Below are positions 25,381 to 34,066 of a stretch of DNA of 64,000 bases, one piece after another. Below the pieces are notes generated by a model that was not told the DNA's origin, did no database searches, and saw only the letters and a list, made by a program, of their open reading frames with translations. The number at the start of each line of letters is the position of its first letter. Positions within the stretch are counted from its first letter, which is position 1. Source of the DNA: Pseudoalteromonas luteoviolacea (GTDB lineage: Bacteria > Pseudomonadota > Gammaproteobacteria > Enterobacterales > Alteromonadaceae); contig NZ_JAGJEH010000017.1 in assembly GCF_018100925.1 (NCBI RefSeq), positions 1-64,000 of the forward strand, in the 5' to 3' direction. The translations under genes were made by a program, and so were the position numbers.

Positions 25381-26388
25381 ATGACGTTCCATGATCCAAT
25401 GGCAATAGCCCAAGAAAAGATGACCAAAGTATGTCATTTTTTGGAGCTACATTCTCTACCGCCAACACCACTCAATTATCAAGTGGCCTATACCTTTATC
25501 AGTCGTAGCAATGAACCTCTCACCTCTCGTTTGGAGCGGGATCTACGCAACAGCACCACCATCGACACGGTATATATAGAGCAGCTATATTTCGAATTTA
25601 TATACACCGAGCATCAAGAAGAACTCGCGGTACTCAAAGAAGTTGATAATGTCATTGATGAGCTATCCACATCCTCGGCGCGCGCTCAGCATAATATTTC
25701 GCAATTTACACAAAATATTCGCAAGTACACCAGCGAACTAGATACTCAAGATATCGCGAAAAGTAAACAAGTACTCGGTGAATTTGCCAATCAAACGGAA
25801 CGTTTTCTCGAACAGCAACAGCGTTTCAAAAACGGCTTACAAAAAGCCAGAGCTTCGCAAAACCAGCAGTACATAGCACTCAATAGAATTCGAAAACAAC
25901 GTTTGATCGACCCACATACAGGCTTGTATAAACGACACTATCTCAATCAAAAGACGCAGCTTTGGTTAGATCAAGATAAAACCTTGTGTGCTATTTCTAT
26001 TCAAGTAGATAACCTCAGCGATTTTACAGCTAGGTTTGGGGATATGATTGGTGAAACTGTTTTGCAACGCGTTGCGAACAAAATCAAAAAATATGTCTTA
26101 GAAAGTGGCGTACCCGGGCGTACAGGTAAGCAAGAGTTCACCATTTTACTTGCAGATATTGAGCCCGAAACAGCCAAGGTCATTGCGGCTAAAATCCGCA
26201 AAGGCGTTGAAAAGCTAAAATTTATCAGCAATAAAGGCAATGTACAATTTCCAGAAGTCCAACTGGCAATTGGAATTGCAAAAAGGCAAGCTGAACGCGA
26301 TTTTAATGAATTGGCCGGCCAAGCATCGTACGCAGCTCAAAAGGCACATGCTTTGGGCCGTGACTGCTATATTTCAGGCGCCATCTAA
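25381..26388 (+). CDS. Degenerate GGDEF domain protein
   Basis: A 335-residue cytoplasmic protein. Residues 1-165 are helical, with a LPPTPLNYQVAY segment and a coiled-coil-like region. From about 170 it is a GGDEF-type domain: DPHTGLYKR, IQVDNLSDF and ARFGD are recognisable. The active-site signature reads GKQEF (in GRTGKQEFTILL) instead of GG[DE]EF. The second Gly and the metal-binding acidic residue are lost, so cyclase activity is unlikely. It may bind GTP or act through its N-terminal domain. No clear ribosome site precedes the ATG. It lies upstream of ubiE on the same strand with a 107-bp gap. Confidence 0.85.
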   Translation: MTFHDPMAIAQEKMTKVCHFLELHSLPPTPLNYQVAYTFISRSNEPLTSRLERDLRNSTTIDTVYIEQLYFEFIYTEHQEELAVLKEVDNVIDELSTSSARAQHNISQFTQNIRKYTSELDTQDIAKSKQVLGEFANQTERFLEQQQRFKNGLQKARASQNQQYIALNRIRKQRLIDPHTGLYKRHYLNQKTQLWLDQDKTLCAISIQVDNLSDFTARFGDMIGETVLQRVANKIKKYVLESGVPGRTGKQEFTILLADIEPETAKVIAAKIRKGVEKLKFISNKGNVQFPEVQLAIGIAKRQAERDFNELAGQASYAAQKAHALGRDCYISGAI

Positions 26389-26495
26389 GCACTCTTTTTC
26401 TATAAAAATTTTGCGATTAGCTGCCACTATAAATTGCACCTAAGTGTCGCTATCAAGTACACTATACCCATCTAAACTGTGTCACCAAGGCCAAC

Positions 26496-27251
26496 ATGAA
26501 AGAAGAAAATCGCGATACCACACACTTTGGTTATAAAACTGTAGAGTCCAATCAAAAAGAGTCACTGGTTGCAGATGTTTTTCACTCTGTCGCAGCTAAA
26601 TACGACATCATGAATGACTTTTTATCGTTTGGAATACACCGTCTATGGAAACGTCAAACCATTGCTTGCTCTGGTGTGCGCAAAGGCCATCGTGTGTTAG
26701 ATCTTGCCGGTGGTACAGGTGATTTAACGGCCAAGTTTAGCCAATTAGTTGGCGATACAGGCCAAGTGATTCTGGGTGATATCAATGACTCAATGTTGAA
26801 AGTTGGCCGTGACAAACTGCGTGATCTAGGTTTAGTTAACAACATTGAATATGTGCAAATGAATGCTCAAGCGTTGCCTTTTCCAGATAACAGTCTCGAC
26901 GTTATCACCATCGCCTTTGGACTGCGCAACGTAACAGATAAAGACGAAGCGCTGCGCTCGATGTATCGAGTACTCAAACCGGGTGGACGCCTGTTGGTTT
27001 TAGAGTTTTCAAAAACCGAGAGCGAAGCACTGTCAAAGCTATATGATTTCTATTCATTCAACATCCTGCCAAACGTTGGTAAGCTGGTCGCCAATGACAG
27101 CGAGTCTTACCGCTATTTGGCGGAATCAATTCGTATGCACCCGGACCAAGAAACCTTAAAAAGTATGATGGAAGATGCTGGTTTTGAACAAACTAGCTAT
27201 CAAAACTTCACCGGCGGCATCGTTGCGCTGCATAGAGGATTCAAATACTAA
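26496..27251 (+). CDS. ubiE: Ubiquinone/menaquinone methyltransferase UbiE
   Basis: SAM-dependent C-methylation of demethylmenaquinol and of the ubiquinone benzoquinol. Class I methyltransferase, 251 residues. FHSVAAKYDIMND near 30, SAM motif LDLAGGTGDLT near 68, IAFGLRNVTDKDEAL near 145 and LKPGGRLLVLEFSK near 166. First of ubiE-ubiJ-ubiB, the usual order in gammaproteobacteria. Confidence 0.97.
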   Translation: MKEENRDTTHFGYKTVESNQKESLVADVFHSVAAKYDIMNDFLSFGIHRLWKRQTIACSGVRKGHRVLDLAGGTGDLTAKFSQLVGDTGQVILGDINDSMLKVGRDKLRDLGLVNNIEYVQMNAQALPFPDNSLDVITIAFGLRNVTDKDEALRSMYRVLKPGGRLLVLEFSKTESEALSKLYDFYSFNILPNVGKLVANDSESYRYLAESIRMHPDQETLKSMMEDAGFEQTSYQNFTGGIVALHRGFKY

Positions 27252-27271
27252 AGGTTAGTAAGGATAAGTTT

Positions 27272-27871
27272 ATGTGGGTTTCTGTTTTGACGGCTGTTGC
27301 CGAGCAAGCTGTTAATCGTCTTTTAACGCTTGAACCAAATCTTGCCAGCGATCTGCAAAGTACAGCACACAAAGTACTTGCTTTGACGCTAACTGACTTA
27401 AACTTATCCTGTGCTCTGCACTACAACGGCAAACATTGTTTTGTCTATGGTAATTACCACGACAGTGCAGATTGTCATATTACCACCTCTCTTGATTGCT
27501 TGGGTGAATTAAAGGACCCCAGTCAACTGACCCGTTTGATCCGCTCCGGTAAGCTAGACTTAGAAGGCGACCTTCACCTTGCACAGTCCTACAGTAAAGC
27601 GTTTGCCAATTTAAACATCGATTGGGCAGAACACCTGTCTCGTTATCTTGGTGATGCCGGCGCAGAGCATTTGGTGAGTAGCGTCAAACAGTGTGCTAAC
27701 AGCGCACAACTACATTCAAAGTCTTGGCAACAGGTGGTAACTCAGCTCTGTCAGGATGAATTAAATGTGACTGTCCACCCTATGGAATTACAACAATTTA
27801 AAGCTCAAACCAGAGCGCTTTCATCGCAACTGGCTGCGCTTGAACAACGCATTAATGCACTAACTGACTGA
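27272..27871 (+). CDS. ubiJ: Ubiquinone biosynthesis accessory factor UbiJ
   Basis: SCP2-domain lipid-binding protein that, with UbiK, supports the soluble Ubi complex in aerobic ubiquinone synthesis. The 199-residue protein has an SCP2-like N-terminal domain (to about 130) and a C-terminal helix with heptads ending LAALEQRINALTD, the segment thought to contact UbiK. Between ubiE (20-bp gap) and ubiB (16-bp gap). Confidence 0.92.
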   Translation: MWVSVLTAVAEQAVNRLLTLEPNLASDLQSTAHKVLALTLTDLNLSCALHYNGKHCFVYGNYHDSADCHITTSLDCLGELKDPSQLTRLIRSGKLDLEGDLHLAQSYSKAFANLNIDWAEHLSRYLGDAGAEHLVSSVKQCANSAQLHSKSWQQVVTQLCQDELNVTVHPMELQQFKAQTRALSSQLAALEQRINALTD

Positions 27872-27887
27872 CTTTAAGGAGCTGGAA

Positions 27888-29501
27888 TTGTCCATCGCTC
27901 GCCTATATCAAATTGGTAAAACATTTCTAAACTACGGCCTAGATGAACTGCTACCTCAGCAACTACACCCTTGGTATGCAAAGCTCCTTAGAAAAAGCTT
28001 ATTTTGGCTGCCAAACAAGCATCAAGATAAGTCGGCAGGCGCGCGGTTACGTCTTGCACTTCAAACTCTAGGGCCTGTATGGGTCAAATTTGGCCAAATG
28101 CTGTCAACGCGACGAGATCTATTACCTCACGACATGGCTCAAGAGTTAGCACAATTGCAAGATAACGTAGAGCCTTTTGATGGCGGTGAAGCACAAAAAC
28201 TCATCGAGCAAGCGTTAGACCTAACCCATATCAGCACCTTGTTCGAACATTTCGAACAGCAACCACTGGCATCCGCATCCATTGCACAGGTACACACAGC
28301 GCAATTACAAACCGAACATGGCCTAAAAGATGTGGTGGTCAAAGTGATCCGTCCTGACATTGAAAAGCAAATATTGGCCGATCTTTCGTTAATGGAGCAA
28401 TTTGCCAAAATTCTTGCTTGGCTCGTCAGTGAAGGGCGCAGGCTTCGCCCTGTTGAAGTTGTTCGTGAATACCGTAAAACACTGCTGGACGAACTTGATT
28501 TAATGCGCGAAGGGGCCAATGCCATTCAACTTAGACGCAACTTTGAAGGCTCGGAGGCACTGTATATTCCAGAAGTGTATAGTGAGTTTTCACGCCAAAA
28601 TGTTTTAGTGATGGAGCGCATCTATGGTATTCCTGTATCTGATACCGATACTCTAGAAGCGCAAGGCACTGACATGAAACTGCTCGCTGAACGCGGTGTC
28701 GAAGTCTTTTTTACCCAAGTTTTCCGCGATAGCTTTTTTCACGCAGATATGCACCCAGGCAATATTTTTGTCTCGTATGAACACCCGGATAATCCACAAT
28801 ATATTGGTATTGACTGCGGTATCGTCGGCACCCTAAATCGCGAAGATAAGCGCTACTTGGCTGAAAACTTCATTGCCTTTTTCAACCGCGACTATCGCCA
28901 GGTTGCCCAGCTGCATGTCGATTCGGGCTGGGTTCCAGCTGATACCTGCGTAGAAGAATTTGAATTTGCCATTCGCACTGTGTGCGAGCCAATATTTAAC
29001 AAACCGCTTGCCGAAATTTCGTTTGGTCATGTGCTCGTTAATCTATTTAATACTGCACGACGTTTTAACATGGAGGTTCAACCGCAATTAGTGCTACTGC
29101 AAAAAACGCTGTTATACGTTGAGGGGCTGGGCCGTCAGCTATACCCTCAACTGGACCTGTGGAAAACAGCCAAACCGTTTTTAGAGCATTGGGTTAAAGA
29201 GCAAGTGGGACCAATGGCGGTCGCGAAAAAGTTGTATCAAAACCTGCCTTTTTGGGCTGAAAAAATGCCCGAACTGCCAGATTTGATCTATCAAAACCTC
29301 AAACGCCAACACCACCGCCCTCAAGTAGCTTCACCAAGCTTCAATAAACAAACAATGCAGAGCATTTTACTCGGCATGGCGGCATCGACCTTTGCAATTA
29401 TTGCCGGGCTTTGTTTTATCGCCGAACTCAGCGGCGCAAGCCTTGGTAGTGCTGTGTTGGCAAGCTTGCTATTTGTTTGCGCTTGGCGTAAAACAGGGTG
29501 A
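27888..29501 (+). CDS. ubiB: Ubiquinone biosynthesis kinase-like protein UbiB
   Basis: Atypical ADCK/UbiB-family protein kinase-like ATPase needed for coenzyme Q synthesis. The KxGQ motif appears as VKFGQMLSTRRDL near residue 65. The A-rich loop is ASASIAQVHTA, the catalytic region HADMHPGNIFV and the metal site IDCGIVG. Two C-terminal membrane helices lie near 486-530. The start is a TTG with AAGGAG upstream. Length 537 against 546 in E. coli, with very high similarity in the core. Confidence 0.96.
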   Translation: MSIARLYQIGKTFLNYGLDELLPQQLHPWYAKLLRKSLFWLPNKHQDKSAGARLRLALQTLGPVWVKFGQMLSTRRDLLPHDMAQELAQLQDNVEPFDGGEAQKLIEQALDLTHISTLFEHFEQQPLASASIAQVHTAQLQTEHGLKDVVVKVIRPDIEKQILADLSLMEQFAKILAWLVSEGRRLRPVEVVREYRKTLLDELDLMREGANAIQLRRNFEGSEALYIPEVYSEFSRQNVLVMERIYGIPVSDTDTLEAQGTDMKLLAERGVEVFFTQVFRDSFFHADMHPGNIFVSYEHPDNPQYIGIDCGIVGTLNREDKRYLAENFIAFFNRDYRQVAQLHVDSGWVPADTCVEEFEFAIRTVCEPIFNKPLAEISFGHVLVNLFNTARRFNMEVQPQLVLLQKTLLYVEGLGRQLYPQLDLWKTAKPFLEHWVKEQVGPMAVAKKLYQNLPFWAEKMPELPDLIYQNLKRQHHRPQVASPSFNKQTMQSILLGMAASTFAIIAGLCFIAELSGASLGSAVLASLLFVCAWRKTG

Positions 29502-29505
29502 TATT

Positions 29506-29524
29506 TTATACGCTAGGCGTATAA
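29506..29524. promoter_or_regulatory. Perfect palindrome between ubiB and tatA
   Basis: TTATACGC-TAG-GCGTATAA, an 8-bp inverted repeat starting 5 bp after the ubiB stop. Its right arm contains TATAAT (29520-29525), which could be the tatA -10, so it may be an operator or an mRNA hairpin. There is no T-run. Confidence 0.4.
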
Positions 29525-29564
29525 TCAATTCAGTAAATACAAATAACACATAAATGGAGTCGTT

Positions 29565-29801
29565 ATGGGATTAGGTGGAATCAGTATTTGGCAATTGTTG
29601 ATTGTCCTTGCAATCATTGTTTTGCTTTTTGGCACGAAAAAATTACGCGGTATGGGTGGTGATCTCGGAAACGCAGTGAAAGGCTTTAAAAAAGCAATGT
29701 CTGATGAAGACAGTAAAGAAGCGGATAAACCAAAAGACGCGATCCAAAGCCAAACACAAACTAAATCTGCTAGCACCGAAACAGATAAAGAAAAGGTATA
29801 A
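29565..29801 (+). CDS. tatA: Twin-arginine translocase subunit TatA
   Basis: Forms the protein-conducting assembly of the Tat system for folded proteins. 78 residues: a short N-terminal membrane helix (about 6-21), the FGTKKLRGMGGDLG hinge, an amphipathic helix and a charged tail. GGAG lies 5 bases before the ATG. First gene of tatABC. Confidence 0.95.
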   Translation: MGLGGISIWQLLIVLAIIVLLFGTKKLRGMGGDLGNAVKGFKKAMSDEDSKEADKPKDAIQSQTQTKSASTETDKEKV

Positions 29802-29806
29802 TTTAC

Positions 29807-30124
29807 ATGGGCATGTGGGAGCTCGTCGTCATTTTGATTGTCGGTTTAGTGGTGCTGGGGCCGGAACGCTTACCCGTGGCCATTCGAACAGTCAGTCGCT
29901 GGATACGTACCGTAAAATCAGTCGCTAACTCTGTAAAAGCTGAGGTGAATGAAGAACTCAGAGTTCATGAACTTCATGCCAATTTGAAAAAAGCTGAGCA
30001 ACAAAACATGAATGACTTAGCACCGGAGTTACAGGAGTCCGTTGACGAACTCAAAAAGGCGGCAGAGTCTGTGCGCCACAGTTACCAGAGTGACTCCACA
30101 AAACAAACATCGAAGAAAGACTAG
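29807..30124 (+). CDS. tatB: Twin-arginine translocase subunit TatB
   Basis: Part of the TatBC signal-peptide receptor. 105 residues: a membrane helix with the conserved Glu in MWELVV, VLGPERLP at the hinge, then a long amphipathic helix. Five bases after the tatA stop. Shorter than E. coli TatB (171) because of a reduced C-terminal tail. Confidence 0.94.
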   Translation: MGMWELVVILIVGLVVLGPERLPVAIRTVSRWIRTVKSVANSVKAEVNEELRVHELHANLKKAEQQNMNDLAPELQESVDELKKAAESVRHSYQSDSTKQTSKKD

Positions 30125-30150
30125 CCCCGTCAGAAGTAACAGGAATCCCC

Positions 30151-30897
30151 ATGTCAGAATCGGAGAACAGTGGTTTTATAGGTCACCTCATTGAGCTGAG
30201 GGACCGAATTATCAAAGCCCTGCTTAGCGTATTGGTTATCTTTTTATCTTTGGTTTATTTTGCCAACGATATCTATGCTTTTGTTGCCAACCCACTGGTA
30301 TTGAGCTTACCAGAAAATGCCACAATGATAGCAACCGACGTGACAGCGCCGTTTTTTGCCCCTTTCAAACTCACTTTGTTTGTCTCTTTGTTTTTGGCGA
30401 TACCCTTTATCTTGCATCAAGTCTGGGGGTTTTTAGCGCCGGGGTTATACCAACATGAAAAGCGCATGTTAATGCCGATATTGCTCTCTAGTATCGTGCT
30501 TTTTTATGCTGGAATTGCATTCTGTTACTTCGTTGTTATGCCAATTATTTTAGGCTTTTTTACCGCCGTTGGCCCAACAATGATGACACTGTCCCCAGAT
30601 ATTAGTAGTTACCTCGCTTTTATTCTGAAACTCTTTTTCGCTTTTGGCATTGCATTTGAAATTCCGGTCGCCATCATGTTGCTATGTTGGAGCGGTGTGA
30701 CAACAACTCAAAGTTTAAGAGATAAACGTCCTTATATTGTCGTCGGCGTATTTGTCGTGGCAATGTTTTTGACACCGCCAGATGTACTGTCACAAACCTT
30801 ACTTGCCGTGCCAATGCTATTATTATTTGAAATGGGCATTATACTCGCGGGTATATACAGCAAAAAATCTCAGCAACAGGAAATGAATAATGAATAA
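30151..30897 (+). CDS. tatC: Twin-arginine translocase subunit TatC
   Basis: Six-helix membrane protein that recognises the twin-arginine signal. 248 residues. HLIELRDRI near the N-terminus, FAPFKLTLF, VWGFLAPGLYQHEKR and FGIAFEIPV are TatC signatures. Its last codons overlap the next gene by 8 bp. Confidence 0.96.
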   Translation: MSESENSGFIGHLIELRDRIIKALLSVLVIFLSLVYFANDIYAFVANPLVLSLPENATMIATDVTAPFFAPFKLTLFVSLFLAIPFILHQVWGFLAPGLYQHEKRMLMPILLSSIVLFYAGIAFCYFVVMPIILGFFTAVGPTMMTLSPDISSYLAFILKLFFAFGIAFEIPVAIMLLCWSGVTTTQSLRDKRPYIVVGVFVVAMFLTPPDVLSQTLLAVPMLLLFEMGIILAGIYSKKSQQQEMNNE

Positions 30898-31390
30898 TTG
30901 GTTTGCCTTAATGACCTTGTGTGCCTCTATTGCAGCGCATGCCCATGAGACGATTGATGCAAACCTAACAGCTTGCCAAAGTATTCAGCAAGATCAACAG
31001 CGACTGCAATGCTATGACCAAGCTATGAATCAATATCAGAGCAGACAAGTTGTCAAAAATAACCAAGCGAACACCGCGTTACCACACCAACATAACGCAG
31101 TAGAACAAACAAATTCTCACCAGCCAGAGCGCTTTGGTTTAGAAAATAAAATCACACAGCAAAAAGACTACGTAGACAACATCACTGCAAAAGTTACCCA
31201 GGTGAACAAATCAGCGCATGGAGTACGCACATTTGAATTGTCAAATCAGCAAGTTTGGAAACAAATCGGCAGCGATGCGTTTTTTGCGAAACAAGGTGAC
31301 TCTGTCACCATCAAACGAGGCTCGTTTAGCTCCTTTCTAATGAGTAAATCGGGTTCTAGCCGGACAATTCGCGTAAAAAGAATAAAATAA
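30890..31390 (+). CDS. Small exported protein of unknown function
   Basis: 166 residues with a short signal peptide (to about residue 18, AAHAH). The mature N-terminus has the motif CQSIQQDQQRLQCYDQAM, a Cys-spaced pattern also seen in TagO/VasI-type secretion-associated proteins. A linker rich in Asn and Gln follows, then a C-terminal beta-type domain with QVWKQIGSDAFF, GDSVTIKRGSF and a basic end SRTIRVKRIK. I do not recognise a defined function. It overlaps tatC and abuts tatD, so it belongs to the tat operon here. Confidence 0.7.
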   Translation: MNNWFALMTLCASIAAHAHETIDANLTACQSIQQDQQRLQCYDQAMNQYQSRQVVKNNQANTALPHQHNAVEQTNSHQPERFGLENKITQQKDYVDNITAKVTQVNKSAHGVRTFELSNQQVWKQIGSDAFFAKQGDSVTIKRGSFSSFLMSKSGSSRTIRVKRIK

Positions 31391-32182
31391 ATGCACACAA
31401 TGATCGACGCAGGGGTCAATTTAACCAGTGCGCAATTTGATAAAGATCGCGCCGACGTCATTCAAAGAGCCAAAGACGCAAAAATCAATAACATGCTCCT
31501 AATTGGCTGTGATTTAATCACGAGCCAAGAAAGTCTCGATTTGGCAAAAACTCACCAATTTGTGAGTACGGCGGGGATCCATCCACACGATGCGAAAGAC
31601 GCTCCAGAAGATTATATAGCACAAATAACCCAGCTTGCACGTGCACCACAGGTAGTAGCCATTGGCGAATGTGGCCTCGACTTTAACCGTGATTTTTCAC
31701 CACGTGACCAACAAGAAAAGATCTGTCGAGCCCAATTGGCGCTTGCACAGCAATTAAATATGCCAGCATACCTTCATGAGCGCGATGCCCATGAGCGCAT
31801 GCGTGCTTTGCTCTTGGAACATCGCATCAAAGGGGTGCTGCACTGTTTTACAGGTGACCGCCAAGCGCTGAAGTTTTATCTCGATTATGGCTTGATGATC
31901 GGTGTGACTGGATGGGTATGCGACGAAAGACGAGGCCAGCAATTACGTGAATTGATTCAATATATTCCCAGTGATAGGCTGTTAATTGAAACTGATGCCC
32001 CGTATTTATTACCACGTACGCTGTCGCCTAAACCCAAATCTAGACGCAATGAGCCAGCTTATTTGCACGCTGTTGCCGAGCAAATCGCTTTACTAAAAAA
32101 CACCGATGTCGATACCATTGCAGCCCATAGCCGTGATAACTTCAATGCGCTGTTTATGGCGCAAAAACAGAGTGCTCAATGA
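31391..32182 (+). CDS. tatD: TatD family metal-dependent DNase
   Basis: Two-metal 3'-5' exonuclease of the TatD family, linked to DNA repair and degradation. 263 residues with TIM-barrel motifs IDAGVNLTSAQF, STAGIHPHDA, IGECGLDFNRD, LHCFTGDR and LIETDAPYLLPR. The E. coli tatABCD arrangement is kept apart from the inserted small exported gene. The stop overlaps the next start (ATGATGA). Confidence 0.95.
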   Translation: MHTMIDAGVNLTSAQFDKDRADVIQRAKDAKINNMLLIGCDLITSQESLDLAKTHQFVSTAGIHPHDAKDAPEDYIAQITQLARAPQVVAIGECGLDFNRDFSPRDQQEKICRAQLALAQQLNMPAYLHERDAHERMRALLLEHRIKGVLHCFTGDRQALKFYLDYGLMIGVTGWVCDERRGQQLRELIQYIPSDRLLIETDAPYLLPRTLSPKPKSRRNEPAYLHAVAEQIALLKNTDVDTIAAHSRDNFNALFMAQKQSAQ

Positions 32183-34065
32183 TGAAGGTATGGTTACTGT
32201 TAGGTCTTCTTTTGAATGTTTATCAGGCGTTTGCCAGCATCGAGTTTAATCCCGAGACACAAGCGAACACCTACAAACTCCATGCTCAATTTATGCATGA
32301 AGCCTCAATGCCTTTCAGCTATACAGTAACCACAATTGACAATATTCAAGACTTACTCAACAGCCGTCCCAATTGGCAATATCATGATTCTGGGGCGCTT
32401 AACTTAGGCGAAGTCGAACAACAAGTATGGCTCAAAATAGTTCTTCGAAATGATAGCCTTATAGAATTGCCACTGCTGCTCAGCGTGAATAATAACCTAC
32501 TGGACAATATCACGGCTTATATCATGCAGCCGAACCATGCCATATTGACGCTAGATCTGGGTGACAGTAGGCCCTTGATGCAACGCCCAATTAAGCACGA
32601 AGCACAGTTGATCCCCCTTGAGCTCCTCGGCAAGCGCCAGACAACGCTCTACCTCAAAGTCAAACACCATGGCGCCCTCAATATCCCACTCAGTTTGTGG
32701 CACCCGGTGGAATACTTAAAGTATAAAAGTAAGTTTAATCTTATTTACGGTATTTTAGCTGGTTTCTTGCTGGCAATGATCGCGACAAACTTTACCATGT
32801 ACAGCTTTACACGCCGCAAGTACTTCCTTCATGGCACTTTGTTGCTCTCTAGTGTATGGCTGTTGTTGGTGCATTTGTATGGCTTTGGCTATAGGTACCT
32901 GTATGCAGACTGGCAATGGATGCAACAATACGGGCAAAGCATTCTAGTTCTCCTGTCAACATTAGCTATTATTCCTATTTTACGCAGCCGAATATTGCCG
33001 ATTAGCACAGCTCCCAATGTAGATAGCTGGTTAAAATACCTGCTCGCGGGAGGCCTTGTTATCACTTTGTTGTGCACATTTTTACCCATCACCATGGCGC
33101 TAAAAGTGGCTTATGCCTTTGCCATCACCTCGGTAGTATACTTTTTTGTGATCACCATCAAGTCGCCGTTACAAAAACTCAGTCAAAGAATACCTGCGGT
33201 AACTGTTTACCTAAGCTTGATGATATCTTTATGCTATCAATTTGGTTTTGAGCTAGGACTCCTTTCGGGCGCATTGCTTGAACGTCCAGTTACCTATGTG
33301 TGTTCACTCTTTGTGTGTATCTATATTAGTTATGCGTTGGCAAAGCAATACATTTTCGAACGTGAAAGCCATATCAAACAACAAGAGCAAAAATTGGCTA
33401 AAACACGTGCGGAAGATGCGCTTCTTAAAGAAAAACTGATGATCCATGAACAGGCACAACAAGACCTCGAAAGCAGTATTGATGAGCGCACATTTGAGCT
33501 TCAAGTCACACTGCGTGAATTGGAAGAAAAGAACCGAGAGCTTGAACGGCTCAATATGGAAGATCCATTAACCAAAGTGAAAAACCGCCGTTATTTCGAT
33601 AAACGCCTAATGATGGAAGTCAGACGCTCTCGCCGAGAACAAACCACTTTAAGTGTGATTATGCTCGATATTGACCACTTTAAGCGAGTTAACGATGTAT
33701 ACGGTCACTTGGCTGGGGATCAAACCATTTGTGCCTTTGCCAATACCATTCAACAGCATTTGAAACGACCTCATGATGAAGTCTTTCGTTATGGCGGTGA
33801 AGAGTTTGTGATTTTATTACCGAATACTGATGCAACTGGCGCACAAGAGCTTGCTGAAAAAATTCGTCAGGCAACAGCAACTTGCACAGTCACTATTGCA
33901 GATCAAAGTATTCAGTTTACAGCCAGCGCGGGTCTTTACAGCGCCATCGCACAAGATACACAAAACCCGACCCTATTCACTGATTTCGCTGACAAAGCAC
34001 TTTACGAAGCTAAACAACAAGGGCGCAATCAAGTTTGTATTTATCAACATAAGCAGGAGACTTAA
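32179..34065 (+). CDS. 7TMR-DISM membrane diguanylate cyclase
   Basis: A 628-residue sensor cyclase that makes c-di-GMP. Signal sequence, then a periplasmic DISMED2-like beta domain (about 35-175, LNLGEVEQQVWLKIVLRN), seven membrane helices (about 190-395), a coiled coil (about 400-455) and a GGDEF domain. DPLTKVKNRRYFD and IDHFKRVND are intact and the active site is RYGGEEFVILLP. An inhibitory I-site RPHD sits five residues before GGEEF, so product inhibition is likely. Start and stop are coupled with tatD and hemB. Confidence 0.93.
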   Translation: MMKVWLLLGLLLNVYQAFASIEFNPETQANTYKLHAQFMHEASMPFSYTVTTIDNIQDLLNSRPNWQYHDSGALNLGEVEQQVWLKIVLRNDSLIELPLLLSVNNNLLDNITAYIMQPNHAILTLDLGDSRPLMQRPIKHEAQLIPLELLGKRQTTLYLKVKHHGALNIPLSLWHPVEYLKYKSKFNLIYGILAGFLLAMIATNFTMYSFTRRKYFLHGTLLLSSVWLLLVHLYGFGYRYLYADWQWMQQYGQSILVLLSTLAIIPILRSRILPISTAPNVDSWLKYLLAGGLVITLLCTFLPITMALKVAYAFAITSVVYFFVITIKSPLQKLSQRIPAVTVYLSLMISLCYQFGFELGLLSGALLERPVTYVCSLFVCIYISYALAKQYIFERESHIKQQEQKLAKTRAEDALLKEKLMIHEQAQQDLESSIDERTFELQVTLRELEEKNRELERLNMEDPLTKVKNRRYFDKRLMMEVRRSRREQTTLSVIMLDIDHFKRVNDVYGHLAGDQTICAFANTIQQHLKRPHDEVFRYGGEEFVILLPNTDATGAQELAEKIRQATATCTVTIADQSIQFTASAGLYSAIAQDTQNPTLFTDFADKALYEAKQQGRNQVCIYQHKQET

Positions 34066-34066
34066 T

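Noticed and set aside
33830..34066. N-terminal extension of hemB
   Set aside because: It would overlap the diguanylate cyclase gene by 236 bp. The GTG at 34067 has a good ribosome site and gives the family length.
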